Positions 22,250 to 33,170 of a stretch of DNA of 64,000 bases are shown piece by piece. The notes beneath the pieces are model-generated. The model did no database searches, was not told the origin of the DNA, and worked only from the letters and a program-made list of their open reading frames with translations. The position numbers and the translations under genes were made by a program. Origin of the DNA: Sycon ciliatum (lineage: Eukaryota; Porifera; Calcarea; Leucosolenida; Sycettidae). Where the stretch lies: positions 10,525,025 through 10,589,024 of the forward strand of contig NC_088649.1 in assembly GCF_964019385.1 (NCBI RefSeq), in the 5' to 3' direction. Every line of letters starts with the position of its first letter. The first letter of the stretch is position 1.

Positions 22250-22322
22250 TACACCATAGCTCAGTGGTTAGAGCATCGCTGGCTACAAGCGAGGGTCCCT
22301 GGTTCGAGTCCTGGTGGTGACA
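22250..22322 (+). tRNA. tRNA-like copy 4
   Basis: Identical core to copy 1, followed by a T-run. Confidence 0.5.
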
Positions 22323-22530
22323 GTCAATTTTTTCTTCAGACTTTTCCCGTTTGTCTCTTCCCCTCAAACCAGTTAATATTTTATGACTTGGGGCTCCCCG
22401 CGTGCTAGTTTGTACGTGAAGTGTGTGGGTTACAGTGAGGGCTGCGTCCCACCCGCCTGTGTGGATTCACAGGAAGTGTGAGTTACGAAGTCTGAAGAAA
22501 ACGTTGAACGGTCTCTGCTTGGATGACGAC

Positions 22531-22603
22531 TACACCATAGCTCAGTGGTTAGAGCATCGCTGGCTACAAGCGAGGGTCCCTGGTTCGAGTCCTGGTGGTG
22601 ACA
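22531..22603 (+). tRNA. tRNA-like copy 5
   Basis: Identical core to copy 1. The downstream inverted-repeat arm reads TTCTTCCGAC in place of TTCTTCAGAC. Confidence 0.5.
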
Positions 22604-22810
22604 GTCAATTTTTTCTTCCGACTTTTCCCGTTTGTCTCTTCCCCTCAAACCAGTTAATATTTTATGACTTGGGGCTCCCGCGTGCTAGTTTGTACGTGAA
22701 GTGTGTGGGTTACAGTGAGGGCTGCGTCCCACCCACCTGTGTGGATTCACAGGAAGTGTGAGTTACGAAGTCTGAAGAAAACGTTGAACGGTCTCTGCTT
22801 GGATGACGAC

Positions 22811-22883
22811 TACACCATAGCTCAGTGGTTAGAGCATCGCTGGCTACAAGCGAGGGTCCCTGGTTCGAGTCCTGGTGGTGACA
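22811..22883 (+). tRNA. tRNA-like copy 6
   Basis: Identical core to copy 1. Last unit of the array. Confidence 0.5.
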
Positions 22884-22938
22884 GTCAATTTTTTCTTCAG
22901 ACTTTTCCCGTTTGTCTCTTCCCCTCAAACCAGTTAAT

Positions 22939-23390
22939 AATATATTTATATTATTTTTTATTGTATGTATTAGTACCAATCAAGTTTGGAAGTCCAAAAA
23001 TTCAAACTCTGATGTGCTGCTTATACTCCGAATTTCCAAAAAGATACGAATTTTTGGGCCCAAAAAGGGGGGTCGGCTAACATCCCGGAAAATACGGTAA
23101 ACAATATGCAACAAAGTGTGGATGCTTTATATGGTTTTCCTGAACGTTCGCCTCTTGTTTCTACATTCAGTGGTATTTCTTCCAGATAATAGCGCCTTAG
23201 CTTCAGTGCGGTGTCCATCAGCACTCAGCCGAAGGCCGGAGATAGGCACCCACCGGGCTAACATCCAGCCGCCAAAGGTGGGGCCATGCATCATATGGAT
23301 ATTAAATATGATTGTAGGTAAACAACAGAGAGAAACACACAACACTTTTTAAATATCGATCATACTTCAAGTAGGAACACGAGAGAATTT
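22939..23390. other. Unassigned AT-rich stretch
   Basis: Contains GGAAAATACGGTA near 23090, which looks like an end of a TA-target miniature element, but no matching partner end was found. No gene recognised. Confidence 0.3.
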
Positions 23391-23499
23391 GGAGGAAAAT
23401 CAGACCGAAAGAACTCCACCACCCAACCCAGAGCATTACGAATCAAGGACCTTACGCAGGAAATATGCAGAGCCAAGGATAGCATTCAGACACAGATCA

Positions 23500-23853
23500 G
23501 TAGCTGGTGACACGGATGGTGGAAACGGTGCCCAAAGTCCCAACTACCACAGGAACAATCTGAGTCTCAACTTGCCATAGCTGATGGATTTCGCGAGCAA
23601 GCAGTTGATACTTGGCACGTTTCTTAACTTCCTTTCCAGCAATGCGTGGATCAACAGGTACAGCAATGTCAATGATCAGGGCCTTCTTGGCAGGTCCATC
23701 AACCAGAACAATATCAGGCCATCGGTGCTCAATGAAGCGATCGCACCAGATGGTGAAATCCCACAGAATCTTGATCTTCTGGTCCTGCGGAGAGATGTTG
23801 GCGTCTGAAGTATCTCTAGCTTCAGGCTTGTTCTCCTCGGGTGCAGGATGCTC
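23500..23853 (-). mobile_element. LINE 3' part with restriction-like endonuclease domain
   Basis: The minus-strand frame reads ILWDFTIWCDRFIEHRWPDI then VLVDGPAKKALIIDIAVPVD, followed by KEVKKRAKYQLLAREIHQLW and VVVGTLGTV. This is the C-terminal PD-(D/E)xK endonuclease tail found in RLE-type LINEs (NeSL/R2-like groups in many invertebrates): PDI...D...IIDIAVP are its catalytic-site residues. RT is absent, so only the 3' end is present. It abuts the LTR fragment starting at 23854. A longer minus-strand frame that runs across both is a read-through, not one gene. Confidence 0.65.
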
Positions 23854-24122
23854 TGTTACTCCACCACTATGCTCTCTATCTCTTCCAGCTAGCACTCCAG
23901 CACACTCGCACATGCACTGAGCCACAACTATCAACAAGGAATCAAGAGAGTTGAAATATTGAAATAGTGGTAAAGTTGGGAGAAAAGAAAACTGTTCTTT
24001 TTCCACGAGATCCAAGATCCATCAGGAAAAAGGACATGCACAAAATGGCGACCATGTCGTCCATTGACGCGTAATCATGGTAATCACAAACTAGTGCAGC
24101 GACCAAAGAAAAGACACAAGAC
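23854..24122 (-). repeat. LTR copy at the left end of the Gypsy-like element
   Basis: Near-identical to 26666-26934. It meets the RT-coding region directly at its inner side. Confidence 0.85.
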
Positions 24123-26494
24123 ATCTCCATAGCAGGCTTAGTTGGCAGGCTGTAGCTAGCGAGCTGTTCTGTCAACACAGTCCGTTGACTCTTGGGGACA
24201 ATGATGTCGTCGACATAGTTATCTGTATCGGGCAAGCTGCCGGTAGCGTACTTGATGATGGTGTCCATGAACTTCGGCGCCACACTCAGGCCAAACGCCA
24301 TGCGCGTCATCACGTAGCGAACACCACGCCACTCGACAACTTGGAACCGTAGCAATTCCGGGCTGACATGGATTTGCAAGTACGCCTTGGTAATGTCCAC
24401 TAACTCAAATTCATCAGCTTCACCCTTGAGCCTCCACTGGCGCAACGTCTCGGCGCACACAGGCGACTTAGTGCCAGGGTGGGACACCAACAGCTTATTC
24501 AGGTGGCGATAATCTAACACCGGACGCACAGGCGTAGACGTCTTGTGCGGCTGACTCACAGCCATCAATGGCAAGACACAGGCAGGGCGACCATGGGTGT
24601 CAGCGTCGTGCTTCACCAGCCAGCCTCGCTCAATCCACTCATCTACAGCAGAGCAGAATTGCGTCTCCTCTGCCGCGGTTATTTTCTTCCGAGGGTACTC
24701 GCTGATACCAGGACCAATACGGCCATTGGGTTCTTCACCAGACTTCCATACCCACTTGACCTCCCAACGCTTCTCAGCCGACATCCAACGCATCTCGCCG
24801 TCATCAACCTTCAGGATGACATCGTTGCCGTGAGTCTCTACATGGACATGATGCGACAGCTTCGAAGGCGGGCGCGTCGGAGCTGCAGACATTGGCGAGT
24901 CATCGGCGACTGGCTGGAGAACTTCTTTGTCAGCACTAGGGGTCATACCGTCGGTCAGCTGATCCTCATACACTTGTACACGTGTAGGCTGGCCAGGAGG
25001 CGGCACAGCTGCTGATGCTACTGACACCGACGGGCAACTATCTGCATGGGCTGGGCCGGGCCCAATTACGACACGCACAAGCTGATCATTAGCATACTCT
25101 ACAGACAGGCGCCCACACAAGGTCACCAGGTCAATGCCAATCAGTACATCGGCGGCCACTACACATAAATCAGGCACAACGACAGCATTCAATACCACTT
25201 CATGAATGCTCACCGGTCCGTCGTGTCGCCAAAACTTGAGGGCCACTGTGCCACACGTCTGCATGGTGTTGCCATCCAGTGCTACGATGCCGTCATTATT
25301 GGTCAATGGCGTCACATCGAGACCAAGGCGATGCAGCAGGGCTTCTGTCACTAACGTGCGAGTGGATCCAGTGTCTATCACAGCTGCAGCACGCACACTG
25401 TTACTCGCGTCAGGACCAGCACATTCAACAAACACACGAGGTAGCTTCGGGCACGATGGTGATGCAGATGCCAGGAGGCACACGTCCTTGGAGTGCACCG
25501 AGGCCCCAGCAACTTCTGAGCTAGCCTGTGTATCCAGCCACTTCTTCCTCAGCAAGCAGTCCTTCTTGACATGCCCTTTCTTGTCACAGAAGTGGCAGAA
25601 CGGGTCCTTGCGCCGGTGCTCTTGCTTGGCCGCGTGACCATTCCCTGCTCGGGATAACTTCGGGCAATGCCTTTTGAAATGGCCCGGTTCTCCACAATGG
25701 TGGCAAAGCCGCGGTGATGGCGTGGCAACACTGTCTTGCACATATGTGGCAGCTGCGGACACTGCACCAACTCTGGCGCCGGTGGCTGATCGCAGTGCCC
25801 GGATCCTATCAAGGCATTCAGACACCTTCAGGTCCCTGCCTGCCATGGACAAACGGACATCCTTGGCAAACTCAATTGGCAATCCGGCCAACAGCTGCTC
25901 GATCACCACAGGATCGGTATCGCTGTCACTCTTATGTCCAGACAGCTCTAACAGACGGCACAGCTCGGCGACATATACCTCTGGACTTTCGTCCACTTTC
26001 AGCTGCCGCTGCTTAAACAAGCGGTACGCCTCACTGCGGCTCACGCAGAAGGACTTCCGCAGGATGCTCCTCACTACATCCTTATCTCGCTTCTCCGTCT
26101 CACTCAGTTTGGAGAACACACGGTGGGCTTCGCCCTCCAAGAACAGCGGCAACCGTTTCATCTGTTGCTCCGTGCTTGTCCACCCCGATATATCTGCCAG
26201 TACTTCAAACTTCGACCAAAACATGTCGAAGTCGTCCACTCGGCCACGATACGGCTTCACGAATCCATCCAACTTAAGTGACGACATTTCTCTGTTGACA
26301 GAAGACGCACTGTCACTAACACTAGTATGATCAGCACCACCTTCACTGTGCCTGGATACCACGGATGTACTATCCTCAGGACTCCCAGGAGTCAACAAAT
26401 TTTCAATGTCACGATCACGATGTCCAGGCGCCTGTGGAGTTGTCGGTGTGCTACTGATACCCCTGCCTCGAGCGTTCCTAAGTCTAGGAGGCAT
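24122..26494 (-). pseudogene. gag-protease-RT region of the Gypsy-like fossil
   Basis: The start MPPRLRNARGRG is at 26494. A capsid-like region (FDMFWSKFEVLADISGW, FCVSRSEAYRLFKQRQL) is followed by CCHC knuckles CHHCGEPGHFKRHC and CHFCDKKGHVKKDC, retropepsin AVIDTGSTRTLV, and RT blocks VRPVLDYRHLN, ELVDITKAYLQIHVS and DNYVDDIIV. The RT wording matches a Gypsy-like lineage common in marine invertebrates and fishes; the clade is not certain. Part of a broken element. Confidence 0.85.
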
Positions 26495-26665
26495 CGACTA
26501 CCAGGCCACAACAGCACGCTTCGTCAGCACTCTACCAGTGCTCAGCGAACAACACACGACACGTGAACGATCGATCCGGACACAATTTACGAATTCAAGA
26601 AAATTCCAATTCGAAACCACGCTCGTATTCTCCGGTCCAAACCAGCGGGGTTTCGGCACCACGTT

Positions 26666-27340
26666 GTTACTCCACCACTATGCTCTCTATCTCTTCCAGC
26701 TAGCACTCCAGCACACTCGCACATGCACTGAGCCACAACTATCAACAAGGAATCAAGAGAGTTGAAATATTGAAATAGTGGTAAAGTTGGGAGAAAAGAA
26801 AACTGTTCTTTTTCCACGAGATCCAAGATCCATCAGGAAAAAGGACATGCACAAAATGGCGACCATGTCGTCCATTGACGCGTAATCATGGTAATCACAA
26901 ACTAGTGCAGCGACCAAAGAAAAGACACAAGTGAAGAAGAAGAAACAGCGCTGCAGCAAGAAGATCGGATCGCTGCAGTCGCTAAAATGCACTAGCCTAC
27001 TGACTGTAGTTCCACGTGAGCATGCAGTCACGTGGTCATAAACAGAGTGCGTACACACTCACGTCATACCGATACGTCATACATGACAAAAAGAAAAGAA
27101 AGGAAAGTCACGCGAGAGTCAAACAAATCAAAGAGCGCGAGACTACGTACTGCAAATACTACGAAGAATTTGTTTGATAACAAATGCACAAGACGAGGAA
27201 TTTGTTGAGAACAATTGGACAAGAATATATATCTCTTCGAAACTAGAATGGAGTCCGTGATGAGAATTCCAACGAGCCTGGACGCAGCTACAAAGTAAGA
27301 ATACAATCAAATAACTAATATCGTCAGAACTAGTGTAACA
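26666..27340 (-). repeat. 5' LTR of the minus-strand Gypsy-like element
   Basis: 675 bp, bounded by TGTTACTCC on the left and GTGTAACA on the right (plus-strand reading), which are short inverted ends. It matches 23854-24122 closely over the first 269 bases. Confidence 0.8.
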
Positions 27341-28816
27341 ATAAAAGCAGTCGATTTACCACAGTGTTATCTCTATATTTACAGCTCTTGTACCGTTGCA
27401 TTGGTCTTGGTATGCTCAAGCACCGGATTATTATTATTTATTTATTTTCTCATATCCGTTCCGAATGGGACTCGCGACGGCAGAATTGACTGTTAGCATG
27501 TATGTGTGAGAATGGGAGAACGAAATCAAAAAGAAAAAGGAGAGTCTTGTAATAAACAGTTTCCTCTCAGACAAAATGCGATAATACTAATCTTATAAAA
27601 AGGACACACTTCTTGTAATAAAGGTCAAATTTAAGAAGAGCAGTAATAGACTAAATTGCTGAGCAGTTGTTACTCCATTGTTTTCTGGCGCTGGCATAGC
27701 TGTCGAGATCACAAAGGCAGCTGGACTTAAAAATGCAGATAGGTGTGGTGTTTTGCAGATGGAAATGTCTATGGTAGCAGAGTCCTTCCTGGAAGTGTAA
27801 TCAAGAATAGCGACTCTAGTGGAAGCTGAGGAAGCTGTCGAGAACTCAAGCGCCCTTCAGATCTTTGTCTTAGCGCCACCGAATACTGGCAATCTGAACG
27901 TGGACAACAAAAAAGACGAGTAATCAGATGATTTGATGGATGATAAACGTATCACGGAATCTGCTAGAGATATGGAGCTAGATAATTGTGAGACTAAGGA
28001 GTGGAGAGGATGATGACGTTGGTGGCTGTTCTGTTATTGTGAGGACGACGGCGAAAAGTGTCAATCTGCAACCAGCTGGAATAACACGCTGGGTGAAATA
28101 GACTGCTGATGATGATAGCCAACCTCAAATGCAACTTGACTCATCCATTGACGATCACCCCGAGTTCGTTACGGCATCACCAGTGGATCTCTCAAGGGGT
28201 GTACACCCTGTACTTCTCTAGAAATAGTGGACGAGTCAGTACCGCACAATATCCGCGACAAGGACATTGAAGGACAACACTAGCTCGGAAACAATTGATC
28301 TTGGGAGATTCATTGGACCTCTTCTTGTCTGGCTAATGTACCAACCTCTTGCAACTAATCTGAGCGTGCCAATTGTCCAAAAAGCCGTGAGCCCCAGGCC
28401 GATGTTCTTCATCTAGTTTCATCCTGAGATCGCCATTTGTTTGATGAAAGCCGACCCCGTGCATCATCGCCAGTGTCCAGACTTCCAGTTGATGTGCGCT
28501 AGAATGGTGTTTGACACAACAGCATGTTGACAACACATGATCATTGCAAGTGGTGCATACAAAACAAAAATGTAAACGCTCCTTGTGTGGAGCTCAACTG
28601 CATTTCGATCATGGTACAAAACTGTCACGGTATATACCAGTGACGCATCAGCAGCAAACCACTGACATGTGGTTTCTGACACTCCTCGATGACCATCATA
28701 ATAATTGTGTTCTCCACCTCTAGTATTTCAAGTTTATTTTGGTCCACTAACACATTGTAATTTGCAGCAAAGAGACCATTTGAGTTGAAGATGGTGCGCG
28801 TATGGTTTTTCTTCCA
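27341..28816. other. Decayed coding-like DNA, family unknown
   Basis: A plus-strand frame at about 27667-27801 reads VVTPLFSGAGIAVEITKAAG then LKNADRCGVLQ and ends at TAA. The next 250 bases hold acidic frames broken by stops (ENSSALQIFVLAPPNTGNLN; SDDLMDDKRITESARDMELD). This looks like an eroded transposase or host pseudogene; I do not recognise the family. Near 27450-27480 a minus-strand match to the SINE tail (CGTTCC...GGAACTCRCGACGG type) suggests a degraded SINE end. Confidence 0.3.
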
Positions 28817-28820
28817 TTAA

Positions 28821-29670
28821 AGGGGAAGTTAAGGCAAAAATTAAAATTTCACCAGTTGTAGTCTTCGGGGTGCTGAGTCGAATGGTCCTGGTCCGAGGAA
28901 GCTGAGACGCTCCCTTCCTACTTGAATCCCAATCGAACTCGCGCACTTCCACCGAAACTGGGTGACTGCGCCCTACTAGATGGGGATTTGTATGCAAAAT
29001 GTCACTAAAAGCGCCATCTCGTTCTTATAAAAGCACGGATGACCGCGATTGGCCCATATGTTGTAGTCTTTTGGACGCTGAGTCGATTGGTTTTGGTCCG
29101 AAAAGGCTGCGATGCAGCGTTCCTCCTTTATTCCCAATCGAACATGGTTGAACAAGTGGTCACGTGCTCCTGCGTACGCCAGTCACCTGGCCACCGTGCC
29201 TGCAGGGTACAACTTACTAGCCTGTTTGACCTTTTTTGGGTGCAGTCCTGTCACTCGAGTTGAACCTTGGTGTGAAAGTTGTCGCCTGCTGGCGTGGGGA
29301 CCAGGTGATTTAGGCACCCAGGAGCACGTGACCGCTTGTTCAAGCATGTTCGATTGGGAATAAAGGAGGAACGCTGCATCGCAGCCTTTTCGGACCAAAA
29401 CCAATCGACTCAGCGTCCAAAAGACTACAACATATGGGCCAATCGCGGTCATCCATGCTTTTATAAGAACGAAATGGCGCTTTTAGTGACATTTTGCATA
29501 CAAATCCCCATCTAGTAGGGCGCAGTCACCCAGTTTCGGTGGAAGTGCGCGAGTTCGATTGGGATTCAAGTAGGAAGGGAGCGTCTCAGCTTCCTCGGAC
29601 CACGACCATTCGACTCAGCACCCCGAAGACTACAACTGGTGAAATTTTAATTTTTGCCTTAACTTCCCCT
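28821..29670. mobile_element. Foldback MITE family C, copy 1 (850 bp, TTAA target)
   Basis: The outermost ends are AGGGGAAGTTAAGGCAAAAA and the complement TTTTTGCCTTAACTTCCCCT, flanked by TTAA (28817-28820 and 29671-29674). The inverted arms extend about 400 bases each, so almost the whole element is a long palindrome around a short centre near 29240. Both arms encode the same peptide by chance (MHTNPHLVGRSHPVSVEVRE), a sign of arm identity and not a gene. A TTAA target is used by piggyBac and Kolobok transposases. Other copies: 45659-47226 and 60900-61766. Confidence 0.88.
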
Positions 29671-29674
29671 TTAA

Positions 29675-30035
29675 CACATAGAAAATTAATAATTGATCAC
29701 GTCGTATCTTCCTTTCATGAAAACCAGCGTCCTTTGGGTACACAATTCGGCCAACGTTCCCCTTTGGGAACATATACATATTTCGGTAACGCTTTGACAT
29801 TATTCACATCCAACTTAAACACATGCTCGATTGGTCTTAATCAACGAGACAACAGCTCGATCAGACCGCCAGGAACAGCCAAACTGGTCATATTCAGACA
29901 CCAAGCAAAGCAGAGCTCCGAGTCGTTGCGCATCAACACATCGTTCAGCGATCATTGCGGGCCAGGAACTTCAACTTTCTGTTGCTCCAATGTGAGGAAA
30001 AAAACTGGCGTCCGAACTAGGCCTCGGTGGATAAT
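29675..30035. other. Unassigned stretch before a LINE fragment
   Basis: No clear similarity. It may include upstream RT of the LINE that follows, too decayed to read. Confidence 0.3.
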
Positions 30036-30640
<605 letters not shown>

Positions 30641-31015
30641 AATCACCCCCTTCTTTTAGGCTTTGGTGCGCAAGCTCACGTTAACGCCGAGACCATAGGT
30701 CGATGTTGTGGCCTTGCCTCACCAGCACAGGCTTGCTTTGCAGCCCCTACTCTCCCTGCTGTTTTGTTATTGTATACTCTGTTGTCTTCTCCCCTTCTGA
30801 CGAGTAGGTTGTGTACTAAAGTAAAAAATTTAGCTAGCATATCTAACACTTTCCGGAAATTAGCACTGTGCTTGCATAATCCGGCAAGTTTTGCAGAAAA
30901 CTAGCATATTCTTGCGAAAACTATCATATTCTTGCAAAATTTGGGATTTTCGTGAGAATTCACAATACCCCCACGACTACTACTGCGCCTTTGCCTGCTG
31001 AGTAATAATAATTCT
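30641..31015. other. Unassigned stretch
   Basis: No gene seen. A repeated TTCTTGCRAAAMT phrase near 30910-30950 is the only structure noticed. Confidence 0.3.
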
Positions 31016-32055
31016 GTGCTTCTTGAATTTTTCTGTTTCGTAGAACATAACTTATTCTGCAATATACATGTATGCAGTTACCAATCTGCAACAGTAATCT
31101 ATAGCACTATTTACATTTTTTCTAAGCAGAATTCAAGTATTATCTATTGCTCAACCGCCTGGTCATCCCTACTTAGTAAATCGTTAATGAGTACCCTGGA
31201 AGTCCACAATAAGAGGATTCTCAAAGTCCTTTTCCGCAAACCATCATACTTTCCTTCTGCCGAGCTGTATGATATGTTTAACACCTTCCCTATCTCTAGA
31301 CCAGGCAGGCACAGTGGGTTGGTCAAAGACCATGATTGAGATACGAGAGGTACCTGGTTCAAGTCCTGCCTGGGAGCGGTTTTTCCAGCCGTGCTGCTAC
31401 CCACAGTCAACTGGGAACTTGTGGCCAGGCACAAGGGGTACATGGATGCAGCTAATGGGGTCGTTCTTGGCACTTGTGCCAGTGGTTGTGAGACTTACCC
31501 ACTCACCCCCACCGTTAGGCGCTGCATCTGCCGCTAGGGTTTACCGGGTGTTAGCGGCCGTCGTGAGTTCCCTTCGGGAACGGACGCGATAATTTACTTT
31601 ACTTTTTACTTACTTATCTCTAGTCAAGCGGATCGAAAACTGTGTATTGTTGTTCATTCTATTCGTCTTGACAAAGCCCCGCCACACTTGCGTAAATATA
31701 ACTGGTTTCTTCCCACTCGTCCTACGCGCAATCCCTGCACCTTACCTAAAGCCCGAACCTCAGCTTATACCAGATCTCCGTTTTTTGCTGCCTATTCTCT
31801 CTGGCTGGCCCTGCCTCTATCAGTAAAATCGTCTTGTACGCTAAAGAATTTCAAGGCCAACATGAAGCTCGTGTTCTAATAACTGCTAGTTCTTCATCCA
31901 CATTTGTTTCTCTTTGCCTCCAGTAATGTGTAATATTTATTTATTTTTGCTTTGTTTTTGTTTACTGCCATGGCTGGCTACCGCCCCCCTCCCTCCATAT
32001 TGGCCTATATTCTCTGGCCACGGGGAGGTGAAATAAATAAATAAATAAATTATCA
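31016..32055 (+). mobile_element. LINE (CR1/L2-like) 3' fragment split by a SINE
   Basis: The left part encodes YCSTAWSSLLSKSLMSTLEV then HNKRILKVLFRKPSYFPSAE (31130-31260), typical of the LINE RT C-terminal tail. The right part continues with DKAPPHLRKYNWFLPTRPTR and SPFFAAYSLWLALPLSVKSS. The element ends at a (TAAA)n tail (32030-32050) after an AGGTG motif. A SINE at 31300-31614 with a 9-bp duplication splits it. The 5' portion is missing. Confidence 0.65.
31300..31614 (+). mobile_element. tRNA-derived SINE, copy 1 (full, 315 bp)
   Basis: Flanked by the 9-bp duplication TATCTCTAG (31291-31299 and 31615-31623). The head holds a B box GGTTCAAGTCC at about 31351 and an A-box-like GGTTGGTCAAAGACC upstream. 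The body continues through CTGCCTGGGAGCGG and a conserved GAGTTCCCTTCGGGAACG hairpin to a TTTACTTTACTTTTTACTTA tail. Transcription by RNA polymerase III and movement by LINE machinery are the family norm. Two further copies lie near 44392-44642 (plus) and 46891-47210 (minus). Confidence 0.85.
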
Positions 32056-32730
32056 GTGCTATTTTGGAGCAGAATGCGAGCGTATTGAAAACCAGAATCC
32101 ATCAAATTCTCGAGCATTATCCGCCGGGGCCTAGTCCGAACTCCAAATGAAATCCAACATTATGACTCTTGTCAGCACCGTTGCGGCTTGACCCGGTTTC
32201 AGTGGAGGAAGCAAACACTGCTTTGAAGTGAGTGACACCTTCTGGACGAATAGTTTTTAACACTCCTCCGTGACTCTAACAATGCAGCTGTTGACAACGG
32301 TCAGGCCGTCTTCAAATATAGTGACGGAAACTGCAGGCAGAATCACGGCCACTAAAGTTTCTAAACTAAAACATATCAGTGTTGAAACGTCACACTTGGC
32401 AGATACAACCCCCTTTTAAAAAATCCGACTCGATCGAGTTAACTCGAAGCAAAGGACCGAAATGTCTAGCCAGAGCCAGGAAGGAAGAGTTTGGGCCTGA
32501 CACATCATGAACTGCGCGCACGTACATGTACACGTATATGCGTATGATGCGAATATAATTATACTGGTATTCATGCATGCATGCAAAAACATTGGTCAGT
32601 CAGATTACCAGAAACAAAAGGACTTTTTCGGTGCGGCCTTAGTGGAAATATTTTTAAGCTTAAGAAGTTAAAAATCTTATGAAATGATATCCTAACAGAT
32701 GCTTTAGTGTTGCCTACGTTGTCTCTGCAG
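32056..32730. other. Unassigned stretch, possible intron
   Basis: No gene or terminal repeats recognised. It ends in GTTGTCTCTGCAG, the acceptor of the next candidate exon. Confidence 0.3.
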
Positions 32731-32805
32731 GTTGTAGATTTTCTCTGTCGTCTCGCAAAGAGAATGCCATCGACAAGCTATTCTAGTGATTGGATTCCTG
32801 TCATG
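32731..32805 (+). CDS. Candidate host exon (25 codons)
   Basis: A good acceptor (ACGTTGTCTCTGCAG) precedes GTT and a good donor (ATG|GTACGT) follows 75 bases later. The single open frame in phase 0 reads VVDFLCRLAKRMPSTSYSSD then WIPVM. No transposon similarity is seen. Same strand and phase as the ankyrin exon at 17701, so it could belong to the same gene. The family is not recognised. The two strong splice signals and exact codon multiple are the evidence; chance cannot be excluded. Confidence 0.42.
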
Positions 32806-32925
32806 GTACGTGCTTTTGTTACCAGTAGGTTTCTTTCTTCCACACCGAACATGTCATCAAACAGCAGCAAAATTACGATTAAGCGGGCTATAAACTCCGA
32901 TAAGGCCCTTGGCGGGAATGTCCCT
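32806..32925. other. Unassigned, following the candidate exon
   Basis: Short stretch without recognisable features. Confidence 0.3.
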
Positions 32926-33170
32926 GATTGGTTGTCTCCTAGACAACGAGACAAACCTTGTGCTACATATTAATGAGACAAAAATGGTGACACCTGATCA
33001 GCCTGTTTGACCTGGTGACCCTGCACTGCATGTGGATGGAATTGCATTGGAGCAGGGGCAATGATTCAAGTACTGCGGACCGACGATCCCTGGAGATGGA
33101 ACATCTGACATTAAAGTCGAGAAGTGACTGGGGATTGCAGCATCAAAGCTTTACGAGCTAAAGACATTCC
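32926..33170 (+). mobile_element. LINE RT fragment, very decayed
   Basis: Pieces in changing frames read LVLHINETKMVTPDQPV, then HVDGIALEQ, FKYCG, DIKVEK and LGIAASKLYELK. This follows the LINE RT pattern INxxKTKVM...VDG..LEQV..FKYLG....D.DI..R. Stops and frame changes are frequent, for example TGA near 33009. Confidence 0.5.

Larger units (their letters stand above)
21364..22938 (+). repeat. Tandem array, 5.6 copies of a 280-281-bp unit with a tRNA-like core
   Basis: Units start at 21364, 21645, 21926, 22206, 22487 and 22767. They are nearly identical. Each starts GAAGTCTGAAGAAAA and, after the tRNA-like core, holds TTTTTTCTTCAGAC, so a short inverted repeat brackets each core. The high identity between units implies recent expansion or ongoing homogenisation. 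The last unit stops after CTCAAACCAGTTAATA. Confidence 0.95.
23854..27340 (-). mobile_element. Gypsy-like LTR retroelement, minus strand, broken
   Basis: Fossil. The right (5') LTR is 26666-27340, with TGTTAC/GTAACA ends. A primer-binding site on the minus strand (TGGTGCCGAAACC) starts at about 26663. The left end repeats part of the LTR (23854-24122). Between them one long minus-strand reading frame codes gag, two zinc knuckles, retropepsin and RT. RNase H and integrase are not seen, so the copy is incomplete. It appears young enough for its gag-RT frame to be open, yet its ends are unequal and no target duplication was found. Confidence 0.85.

Noticed and set aside
21381-23080. Repeated 88- to 125-codon frames over the tandem array
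   Set aside because: They read through the tRNA-like cores (WLEHRWLQARVPGSSPGGDS is the usual translation of a tRNA) and are not proteins.
23145-23175. Possible splice acceptor TTTCTACATTCAG near 23163
   Set aside because: The following frame closes within ten codons and no donor is present.
23497-24015. A 172-codon minus-strand frame
   Set aside because: It joins LTR sequence to the LINE endonuclease tail across the 23854 boundary. Two different elements.
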